From assembly GCA_964578975.1 (NCBI GenBank), contig CAZOFA010000081.1, positions 1 through 8,971 of the forward strand: a stretch of 8,971 nucleotides of DNA, read 5' to 3'. The notes beneath the pieces are model-generated. The model was not told the DNA's origin, made no database searches, and saw only the letters and a program-made list of their open reading frames with translations. The position numbers and the translations under genes were made by a program. Within the stretch, counting starts at the first letter, position 1. Every line of letters starts with the position of its first letter. Source of the stretch: CAYRUP01 sp964578975. GTDB taxonomy: Bacteria > Pseudomonadota > Gammaproteobacteria > DSM-16500. This document shows positions 1-5,826 of the stretch, one piece after another.

Positions 1-818
1 GTTGGATTTTCAAATGGATGTGCCGAATTCACATTAAAAAATCCACCACCATTTGTGCCGAGTTGTTTAATGGCAATTTGTGAAGCCACCGGACCCATCG
101 GGATAGTTTGCGTGGTCACTTTCACGATTTCCGTTTTAGTATGACCGCTGGCATCTTTCATTGTTTGTTGATACGTCAATGGTTGCATCAGTGAAATTTT
201 TTGATTGGGTTTAAAATTTTGAATCACACCTTGTGAATTTAAAATCACGGCAAGCATCAGTGACAGCGGTAATAAAATGTAAAGTGTGCCACGTATCGTA
301 TCCACCCAAAAATTTCCCAAATTTGGATTTTCACGTGCGCGAATTCCGCGAATCAGCGCCACTAACAATGACATGCCGGTTGCGGCAGAAAGAAAATTTT
401 GTACGGTTAATGCGAGCATTTGGGTTAAATAACTCATCGTGGTTTCGCCGCCATATGCTTGCCAATTTGTGTTACTGGCAAAACTGATGGCGGTATTAAA
501 TGATAAATCAGGCGTTGGTGCGGAAAATTGTTGTGGATTGAGCGGTAAGTAAAATTGTATGCGTTGCAATAAATAAACGGTCATCAATCCAAGAAAATTA
601 AATATTAACATCGCAATTAAATAGGTTTTCCAATTCATTTCTTGGCTGGCTTTTATTCCAATTAATTTATATAACCCACGCTCCAAACCGCCACCGATTT
701 TATCTAAGCCACATGATTTTCCTTCATAGACTTGCGCTATATACCAACCCAATGGTTTTGCAAGTATCAATAAAACAAAAAGGAAAATACCAATCTGAAG
801 CATTGCATTCGACGTCAT
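1..818 (-). CDS. kdpA: Potassium-transporting ATPase subunit A, N-terminal part (C-terminus beyond the left edge)
   Basis: KdpA is the K+-binding and translocating inner-membrane subunit of the KdpFABC P-type ATPase, which imports K+ at low external concentration. The minus strand reads without a break for 272 residues, roughly half of the usual length (about 560-590). The reading starts with a hydrophobic helix (MTSNAMLQIGIFLF), has the pore-loop motif NTNWQ at about residues 116-120, and ends in the family hallmark GTNGGGFF (about 254-261) followed by NSAHPFENPT. I chose ATG 818 because AAGGA at 832-828 lies 9 nt upstream; ATG 824 would be only 3 nt from it. kdpF ends 17 nt upstream, so the two are co-transcribed; kdpB and kdpC should follow outside the window. 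The identification is from recognised motifs and I consider it certain; the start is less so. Confidence 0.97.
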   Translation of the reverse strand, partial: MTSNAMLQIGIFLFVLLILAKPLGWYIAQVYEGKSCGLDKIGGGLERGLYKLIGIKASQEMNWKTYLIAMLIFNFLGLMTVYLLQRIQFYLPLNPQQFSAPTPDLSFNTAISFASNTNWQAYGGETTMSYLTQMLALTVQNFLSAATGMSLLVALIRGIRARENPNLGNFWVDTIRGTLYILLPLSLMLAVILNSQGVIQNFKPNQKISLMQPLTYQQTMKDASGHTKTEIVKVTTQTIPMGPVASQIAIKQLGTNGGGFFNVNSAHPFENP

Positions 819-835
819 TAACATGAATCCTTAAC

Positions 836-922
836 TCAAAATAAATCGGGTTTAAATAGTACGATGAAGAGATAGATAAACAAAGCTAACGTAATGACAC
901 CACAAATGAGATAAAGACTCAT
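836..922 (-). CDS. kdpF: KdpF, small membrane subunit of the Kdp ATPase (28 aa)
   Basis: This micro-ORF encodes a 28-residue single-span peptide beginning MSLYLICGVITLAL and ending YLFIVLFKPDLF before TGA. This is the KdpF pattern: a short N-terminus, one hydrophobic helix containing a Gly and a Tyr-Leu pair, and a C-terminal acidic-x-Phe (E. coli ends in EAF). KdpF is known to stabilise the KdpABC complex in the inner membrane. The Shine-Dalgarno GAGG at 933-930 lies 7 nt upstream of the ATG and sits inside the last codons of the preceding micro-ORF, whose TAA directly abuts this ATG, so translation is probably coupled. kdpA begins 17 nt downstream. The position immediately before kdpA makes the assignment firm. 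Confidence 0.9.
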   Translation of the reverse strand: MSLYLICGVITLALFIYLFIVLFKPDLF

Positions 923-1018
923 TTATTCACCTCGTGATAATGAATCATAAAAATAAATTGTTACAAAACATGACAGAAAAAAAAGGAGAATTAAACCGAT
1001 TAATAAAAAATCTCCCAT
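923..1018 (-). CDS. 31-aa single-span membrane micro-protein at the head of the kdp operon
   Basis: This reading frame encodes 31 residues: a start of MGDFLLIGLILLFFLS, then a hydrophobic segment to about residue 24, then a polar tail SLSRGE. A strong Shine-Dalgarno GGAG (1030-1027) sits 8 nt before the ATG, and the TAA touches the kdpF ATG with no gap. From memory, many bacterial kdp operons carry an uncharacterised peptide of about 25-30 residues just before kdpF with an M-x-D-x-L-L-L...F-F pattern and a short basic end; this peptide fits that shape. I cannot confirm homology without a search. If real, it would be a membrane peptide made in fixed ratio with KdpF, perhaps an accessory subunit. 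No function is claimed. Confidence 0.6.
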   Translation of the reverse strand: MGDFLLIGLILLFFLSCFVTIYFYDSLSRGE

Positions 1019-1106
1019 ATACGCGACTCCATTTAAATTATCTTTCGCTTAATTCAGAATGACGAGATAATATACTCCGTTAACAAGAAATTATCGAGAT
1101 CAAAGC
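1019..1106. promoter_or_regulatory. Divergent promoter region between the kdp operon and the alpha/beta hydrolase gene
   Basis: These 88 bp separate two divergent transcription units and must contain both promoters. For the plus strand, GATAAT (1066-1071) is a good -10 hexamer with a poor -35 (TTTCGC, 1043-1048) at 17 bp. On the minus strand, the overlapping TATATTATC run gives a possible -10 without a convincing -35, as expected if an activator such as KdpE is needed. An imperfect inverted repeat, GATAAT (1066-1071) and ATTATC (1090-1095), flanks a GTTAAC palindrome at 1079-1084 and could be an operator. These are weak matches in AT-rich DNA; only the general location is secure. Confidence 0.35.
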
Positions 1107-2003
1107 ATGAAAAAACTTTTCCTCCTGATTGTATTGAGTTTTTTTGTATGTTCGCCAACTTATACACAAACTTTATCGAATGAATTAGTTCCTTATTTTG
1201 TCAACACGTCGGGTGGAAAAATTGAATACTATCGCTTTGGCCATGGCACACCTTTAATATTAATTGCAGGCTATTTTGCCAATGTTAAATCATGGAGTAT
1301 GTCTTTTTTAAAAGCATTATCAGCCGAGCATGATGTCGTCATTTTAGATAATCGAAATGTCGGCGGTTCATTTAATTCAGCTAAAAGTTACACGGCCTTT
1401 GATTTAGCACGCGATGTGAATGATTTAATCAGCGCGTTACATTTCTCTCATGTGAATGTATTAGGCATTTCAATGGGCGGCATGATTGCACAGCAATTTG
1501 CAATTTCTTATCCAAAAAAAGTCGATCATTTAATTTTAGTGAATACGTTTATTGCCGGAATCGAGCCTACATTACCCAGTAAACAAGTTGAAGATGATTT
1601 ATATCATCAGCCACATGGAAAATTAAGCCAATATTTAATGGCGTTACGTGTGTTATTTCCACCTGAAGCGCGTTTCAAAATGTTTTTTCGTTTTATGGGC
1701 GATCGATTTAATCCAACCACAACAGAAACTGCTTTAAGTCCCAGTGTGATTAAACAACAACAGGGTTTAGTACTGGCATGGATAAAAGATACCAATGCAT
1801 TACAAAAAATTCGACAGTTAAAAATACCTGTTTTAATTCTCAGTGGTGGTGCGGATGAAATAATACCGTACAGAAATACCGATATTTTAAAACAAGAAAT
1901 TCCTCATGCTGTTATGGTACGTTGGCAGAGAGGTGGGCATGCGATGACGTTTCAATACCCAAGAGAAATCGCGCTTGTCATTAATCAATGGCTCAGTCGA
2001 TGA
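1107..2003 (+). CDS. Exported alpha/beta-fold serine hydrolase
   Basis: This is a 298-residue alpha/beta hydrolase (esterase/lipase-like) with an N-terminal signal peptide (MKKLFLLIVLSFFVC..., likely cleaved near residue 20), so it probably acts in the periplasm or outside the cell. The catalytic triad is readable: nucleophile elbow G-I-S-M-G-G with Ser122, acid Asp250 in SGGADEIIP, and His278 in RGGHAM. LILIAGYFAN at about 50-59 forms the usual oxyanion-loop strand but has AGY in place of the commoner HG. No lipobox surrounds Cys15, so a lipoprotein is unlikely. The Shine-Dalgarno is weak (GAGA, 7 nt upstream). The next gene follows after 51 nt on the same strand and has its own strong ribosome site. 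The substrate cannot be read from sequence; the neighbours suggest a lipid or glycolipid ester. Confidence 0.88.
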   Translation: MKKLFLLIVLSFFVCSPTYTQTLSNELVPYFVNTSGGKIEYYRFGHGTPLILIAGYFANVKSWSMSFLKALSAEHDVVILDNRNVGGSFNSAKSYTAFDLARDVNDLISALHFSHVNVLGISMGGMIAQQFAISYPKKVDHLILVNTFIAGIEPTLPSKQVEDDLYHQPHGKLSQYLMALRVLFPPEARFKMFFRFMGDRFNPTTTETALSPSVIKQQQGLVLAWIKDTNALQKIRQLKIPVLILSGGADEIIPYRNTDILKQEIPHAVMVRWQRGGHAMTFQYPREIALVINQWLSR

Positions 2004-2054
2004 CGTGTTAATAAAATTACTTAAAAAAATCAGCATATAAAATAAGGATATTAT

Positions 2055-3533
2055 ATGAATTCTAAACATTCTATTTTTTTCTTGATGATAACATTATTTT
2101 TTTTCATGCATTCTACGTTCGCGTTACCAGCGTTAACTAACCAAAACGGAGTCTTCAAGGATGAAGCTAATCGCACTTTCATTTTGCATGGTCTGAATGA
2201 AATGAATAAACAACCGCCTTACACGCCGGATGTGATTGGGTTTGATCAGCAGAGTATGCAATTTTTTAAAGAATACGGTTTTAATGTCGTCAGACTCGGA
2301 ATATTTTGGAATGCCATTGAACCTTTCCCTGGTTTTTATGATAAATATTATCTGTTGAAAATAAAACAAACCATTCAGCAGCTCAATGAAAATGGCATTT
2401 ACACACTGATTGATTTTCACCAAGATGGTTATAGCAAAAAATATCAAGAAGGATTAGGTGCGCCAGTATGGGCTGCACTTTCACCCAGTGAAAAAGGTAG
2501 AAATGCTGAATTTCCGATTAATTTATTTGGTGGCATTGCCGGTATTAGTCTCGCCACTGACCATGATATCGATGCATTTTGGCAAAACAAAGTTGGGCCA
2601 AAAGGACAATTGCTGCAGCAAAGTTATAGCAATATGGTAAAAATGGTGAGCCAATATTTTTTATTGACGCCAGGAATTATTGGTTATGAAATCATGAATG
2701 AACCTTTTCCCGGATCGACTTGGCCAGTTTGTTATAATCGCACGATAAGTTTTAGAGTGGGTTGCCCTCAATTTGATACGGATGTGCTTTCGCCATTTTA
2801 TGCAACGATTACCAATAGCATTCGATCCATCGATAAAAAAAGAATAATATTTTACGAACCCAATGTTTTTTTTGATGAGGGAGCGCCGAGTTTTGTGCTT
2901 GCGCCTAAAGATAATAATATGGGTTTTAGTTTTCATAATTATTATAATGAAAATCCTAAACAAGCGTTCGAGAATGCGAGTCAACACGTGGCGATAACGG
3001 GTTCTGTCCCATTGATGACGGAATTTGGTGCTGCCCTAACCACGACTGATCAATTTTCTCAAATCGTTGAACTCGCTGATCAATATAATATGTCTTGGAT
3101 GGAATGGGCATATACCAACAATCCCGGCTATAAAATTGCGGTTGTACCTCATGTACCTGCTGATCCGAAAGAACAAGGCATTGTGTATGATGCAAAATTT
3201 CCGCTAAAAAATAAAAATGTAAAATGGGATCGGTTGTATATTCTTTCACGCGTCTACCCAGAAATCGTGGCGGGCAAAATATACAATTATCAATATATTT
3301 CTAGTAGTAAACGATTTACCTTAAAATTCGCTACTAAAGATTCGATGCGAAAAATGATTAGCACGAATCCATACAGTAAAATTATCATTCCACCGTATAT
3401 TTATCCGCATGGGTATACAGTACAAGTTGAAGGCGCAAAAATTATATCAACCATTTATAATAATTTAATTTTAAAAAACGATGATACGGCAGATACTGTG
3501 GATGTGTTAATTTTTCAAAAGGAAATGATATGA
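2055..3533 (+). CDS. Exported GH5 glycosidase, endoglycoceramidase type
   Basis: This 492-residue glycoside hydrolase family 5 protein strongly resembles endoglycoceramidases (EC 3.2.1.123), which release the intact glycan from glycosphingolipids and leave ceramide. A signal peptide ends near TFA (residue 23). Landmarks in order: HGLNEM (45-50), GFNVVRLGIFW with Arg80, DFHQDGYS (120-127), MNEPFPG with acid/base Glu216, HNYY with His294, MTEFGA with nucleophile Glu323, and WMEWAY (348-353). After residue 395 comes the beta-sandwich end typical of endoglycoceramidases (RVYPEIVAGKIYNY, then KRFTLKF, then YPHGYTVQVEGAKI). Shine-Dalgarno AAGGA is 6 nt upstream. The gene ends in an ATGA overlap with the dioxygenase gene, so the two are coupled. 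Characterised bacterial examples are mainly actinobacterial (Rhodococcus); activity on glucosylceramides or galactosyl-type glycolipids is a possible alternative. Confidence 0.88.
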   Translation: MNSKHSIFFLMITLFFFMHSTFALPALTNQNGVFKDEANRTFILHGLNEMNKQPPYTPDVIGFDQQSMQFFKEYGFNVVRLGIFWNAIEPFPGFYDKYYLLKIKQTIQQLNENGIYTLIDFHQDGYSKKYQEGLGAPVWAALSPSEKGRNAEFPINLFGGIAGISLATDHDIDAFWQNKVGPKGQLLQQSYSNMVKMVSQYFLLTPGIIGYEIMNEPFPGSTWPVCYNRTISFRVGCPQFDTDVLSPFYATITNSIRSIDKKRIIFYEPNVFFDEGAPSFVLAPKDNNMGFSFHNYYNENPKQAFENASQHVAITGSVPLMTEFGAALTTTDQFSQIVELADQYNMSWMEWAYTNNPGYKIAVVPHVPADPKEQGIVYDAKFPLKNKNVKWDRLYILSRVYPEIVAGKIYNYQYISSSKRFTLKFATKDSMRKMISTNPYSKIIIPPYIYPHGYTVQVEGAKIISTIYNNLILKNDDTADTVDVLIFQKEMI

Positions 3534-4420
3534 ATGATCAATTGAAGATGGATTTTCACCAAAATGGATTTGTAATTATTAAAAATTTTTTTGATGCTGC
3601 TTTAATTACGAATACATTAAATGAATACCAAAAAATTGTTCGATCTTTTCAGGCACAACAATTAGGCGCACATTTTTTTTCGGGTGGATATGATGGCGCG
3701 CAAAGTGCCGATCAATATTTTTTTGATTCGGCCAATCAAATATGGCCATTCTATAATTCTCAAGCGAAATCAAATCCCGCCGTATTTCAGCAAGATATGT
3801 CAATTGAAGCAAATTTAGTGAGCTATCTCAATGTGATGAATAAAGTGGGACATAATCTGCATGGAAAAAATCGTATTTTTCATGATTTATTTTTTCAAGA
3901 TCCACGTTTAACGCGTATCGCACAATCATTAGGCTATGATGAACCGTGCACGTCAGTTTTTCAAACAACCGTTATTTCAAAATCGATCGTCGAAGATAGT
4001 CAATACAAAGCACATCAAGATGGAAGTTATATTGGGGCGGGCGGAAAAGTATTAGCCTATTGGATACCGTTAACGCCTGCACATAAAGAAAATGGTTGTC
4101 TTTGGGGGATTCCGGGCAGTCACACGACTCCACTCAATTGGTGGTATCGCAAAGAAAAAAAAGATGCTTATCGGTGTCATTACATCGGTCAAACACCTGA
4201 ATGGGATATTTCAAGTAAGGTCGATTTGGAAGTAGATCCAGGTGATTTATTAATTTTTTCCGGGAATTTTGTGCATGGAAGTTTTCCGTCAACGCAAGCG
4301 CCTCATCACATAAATGATTTACGCATTGCTTTGACTTATCATATTGGGCCGACAACAGGATGGGATGAGTTGATTTGGTTGAAATTAAATGCGGAGAATA
4401 CACTTCCTCTGTACTCTTAA
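3530..4420 (+). CDS. Phytanoyl-CoA dioxygenase (PhyH/PHYHD1-like) Fe(II)/2-oxoglutarate oxygenase
   Basis: This is a 296-residue PhyH-family dioxygenase with no signal peptide, so cytoplasmic. The iron facial triad is intact: H162-x-D164 in KAHQDGSY and distal His249 in FVHGSFPS. Arg265 (INDLRIALTYH) is placed to bind the 2-oxoglutarate carboxylate. The segment YWIPLTPAHKENGCLWGIPG followed by SH closely recalls human PHYHD1 and its relatives, a eukaryote-rich branch. Family members hydroxylate acyl-CoAs or other small and lipid substrates using O2 and 2-oxoglutarate. The ATG overlaps the TGA of the glycosidase gene by 4 nt and AAGGAA lies just upstream, so translation is coupled. A role in processing the fatty acid or sphingoid base freed from glycosphingolipids is inference; the substrate is unknown. 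Confidence 0.88.
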   Translation: MNDQLKMDFHQNGFVIIKNFFDAALITNTLNEYQKIVRSFQAQQLGAHFFSGGYDGAQSADQYFFDSANQIWPFYNSQAKSNPAVFQQDMSIEANLVSYLNVMNKVGHNLHGKNRIFHDLFFQDPRLTRIAQSLGYDEPCTSVFQTTVISKSIVEDSQYKAHQDGSYIGAGGKVLAYWIPLTPAHKENGCLWGIPGSHTTPLNWWYRKEKKDAYRCHYIGQTPEWDISSKVDLEVDPGDLLIFSGNFVHGSFPSTQAPHHINDLRIALTYHIGPTTGWDELIWLKLNAENTLPLYS

Positions 4421-4422
4421 TT

Positions 4423-4467
4423 TTGTCTTGTAGACAAGTACGCTATACGCCTTCCGGCGTGGGAAGG
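4423..4467. terminator. Small hairpins in the convergent intergenic gap (possible weak bidirectional terminator)
   Basis: The 62-bp gap between two converging genes holds three short stems. TTGTCT/AGACAA (4423-4428, 4432-4437) has a 3-nt loop. ACGCC/GGCGT (4447-4451, 4456-4460) has loop TTCC. CCTTCC/GGAAGG (4450-4455, 4462-4467) overlaps the second, so those two exclude each other. No T-run follows any of them on either strand, so a classical intrinsic terminator is not shown. The position is right for ending both transcripts. Confidence 0.25.
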
Positions 4468-4482
4468 ATTAAATGTGCGCCA

Positions 4483-5706
4483 TTAATGACGACAGGCCGG
4501 GGAGACAGGAGCGCAATCTTCTTCTCCCACAAAAACATATTCATCTAATTTTTCTTCCGCCTCAACATATAATATTTTTTGATAAAACCTTCTCTCTTGG
4601 GGCGAAAGAACAGTTTGAGGTAATCGGGAAATTGCATTCAACCATCGGTTAAAAAGTTCTTGATTTACTTTAGGAGGGACAAATCCCCGTAATTGTTTTT
4701 CCCCACTTGTCTCTGTTGAAAAAAAGCTTGCTATATTACTCGCGACAGCTGTTCCCATCCTGAAAGCTTGATACATAAATTCAGAGAAAGACGCTCCGAA
4801 TTCAAATGGATCGACATAACTATATTCATCATAGTAAACAGCGGGTTGGTTATTATTTTTTTGTTTTTCTTCTAACTCAGCGAGGCTGCTGACAATTTCA
4901 CTTCGAAAATTTACAAATTCTTGCTCAGATTGATCATTGACTTGATAAACTTTTTTATCCAAAAAATCTCTGAGTTGAAAAAGTAACTTTTGTTGATTTT
5001 TTAGAGCAAGTTCAGAAGGAACTTTTATTTTAATAAATTCGGCACATTGTTTATAAAGGTCATCGCCTAAATAAAGAATGTTGCCATTTGGATTGGTAAA
5101 AAGATGTTTATTGTAAATATGGATTAATACAAATAAAAGTAGTCCGAAAAGGATGTTTATCTCTATTTTTTCATTCAAATTCTTACATTTCGAACAATGA
5201 TCATAAATACATTCTATAAAATCAAGCAGAAAAGGATAATCTTGATTGCCATTCCATTTTGATTTAATTTTTTTAACAAAGAATGTGCGCAATACGTCAA
5301 GTGTCGCAATCGATAAGGAAAGTTTACTGTTATCTAAACTTTGTTTGGTATTTTCTTTGAGTAAACCAATTGTGATATTTTCTAAATATTTTTTATCCCA
5401 CACACAATACGGTATACTTTTGGGATCAAAATTTGGTAGATATTCATAAAATGCCAAAAGATCAATGACACGTTGCTCTATCGTGAATAATTTCCACGCT
5501 CCAAGAGAGATAACTGAGTGCGAAACCAGAGAACACTCCACACCAAAAACGAACAAACCCCTTGCTGCATGAATATCAGTTTCATTTTGCGTTAATAGAA
5601 GAAGTAATGTGCCAAATGCATGTTGCTCTGAACTCTCGGCCGAATGAGTGATTATGCTGTTTGCAGCAGTTTTTAAAGTTTCTCCCGGTATTTCAATATA
5701 AGCCAT
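4483..5706 (-). CDS. Hypothetical 407-aa protein of unknown family, candidate secreted effector
   Basis: I do not recognise this family. The protein looks largely helical, lacks a signal peptide, and has one hydrophobic stretch at about residues 183-198 (INILFGLLLFVLIHIY). There is a charged, coiled-coil-like part at about 235-285 and a Tyr/Phe-rich segment at about 290-315 (YYDEYSYVDPFEFG). The last 30 residues contain a dense acidic block (EAEEKLDEY at about 382-390, GEED at 394-397) and end CAPVSPACRH. In Legionella and Coxiella, acidic E-block tails of this kind are a known feature of Dot/Icm type IV secretion substrates, so an effector role is plausible but unproven. I set the start at ATG 5706, which has AGGA 6 nt upstream; a TTG at 5733 would add nine residues without a ribosome site. 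The gene stands alone between oppositely oriented neighbours and appears more AT-rich than the thaumatin gene. Confidence 0.8.
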   Translation of the reverse strand: MAYIEIPGETLKTAANSIITHSAESSEQHAFGTLLLLLTQNETDIHAARGLFVFGVECSLVSHSVISLGAWKLFTIEQRVIDLLAFYEYLPNFDPKSIPYCVWDKKYLENITIGLLKENTKQSLDNSKLSLSIATLDVLRTFFVKKIKSKWNGNQDYPFLLDFIECIYDHCSKCKNLNEKIEINILFGLLLFVLIHIYNKHLFTNPNGNILYLGDDLYKQCAEFIKIKVPSELALKNQQKLLFQLRDFLDKKVYQVNDQSEQEFVNFRSEIVSSLAELEEKQKNNNQPAVYYDEYSYVDPFEFGASFSEFMYQAFRMGTAVASNIASFFSTETSGEKQLRGFVPPKVNQELFNRWLNAISRLPQTVLSPQERRFYQKILYVEAEEKLDEYVFVGEEDCAPVSPACRH

Positions 5707-5745
5707 AATGGTTCCTACGTCCGTCGTTGGCAAACTTTTCTAAAA

Positions 5746-5754
5746 AGAATAACA
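5746..5754 (-). promoter_or_regulatory. Extended -10 element for the hypothetical effector gene
   Basis: On the minus strand the sequence reads TGTTATTCT: a TG-N extension followed by TATTCT, four of six matches to TATAAT. It lies 11 bp downstream of the PmrA-like box and 39 bp upstream of the ATG at 5706. No good -35 is present at the usual distance, consistent with a promoter that needs an activator bound over the -35 region. Confidence 0.45.
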
Positions 5755-5762
5755 CGCAAAAT

Positions 5763-5779
5763 CTTAAGGAAATCTTAAA
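5763..5779 (-). promoter_or_regulatory. PmrA-box-like direct repeat in the divergent promoter
   Basis: On the minus strand this 17-bp site reads TTTAAG-ATTTC-CTTAAG, an exact match to the PmrA (BasR) consensus YTTAAG-N5-YTTAAG. On the plus strand it reads CTTAAG-GAAAT-CTTAAA, one mismatch. The half-sites are 11 bp apart, one helical turn, as expected for an OmpR-family response regulator dimer. The site is centred between two divergent genes, with a TATTCT hexamer 11 bp away on the minus side and 10 bp away on the plus side. PmrA is known to regulate Dot/Icm genes and effectors in Legionella and Coxiella. Binding here is inferred from sequence only, and short TTAA-rich motifs can occur by chance in AT-rich DNA. 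Confidence 0.5.
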
Positions 5780-5789
5780 AAAGTTGTTG

Positions 5790-5795
5790 TATTCT
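5790..5795 (+). promoter_or_regulatory. Possible -10 element for the beta-barrel/thaumatin operon
   Basis: TATTCT lies 10 bp downstream of the PmrA-like box and 31 bp upstream of the ATG at 5827, mirroring the identical hexamer on the other side of the box. There is no recognisable -35, so activation by a regulator bound at 5763-5779 would be needed. The match to consensus is four of six. Confidence 0.35.
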
Positions 5796-5826
5796 TTGGT
5801 GTGTCGAAGCAAAAGGATTTGTGTTT

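Noticed and set aside
233..487. Plus-strand 84-codon open frame
   Set aside because: It lies antisense to kdpA, whose minus-strand reading is unmistakable, and it has no recognisable protein features.
1107..1170. Lipoprotein signal in the alpha/beta hydrolase (Cys15)
   Set aside because: The residues before Cys15 (FFV) do not form a lipobox, so an ordinary signal peptide is more likely.
2007..2025. GTTAAT and CTTAAA as a second PmrA box before the glycosidase gene
   Set aside because: The half-sites are 13 bp apart rather than 11 and the first starts with G, so it does not fit the consensus.
5246..5449. Plus-strand open frame inside the hypothetical effector gene
   Set aside because: It is antisense to a long intact frame and has no ribosome site or family features.
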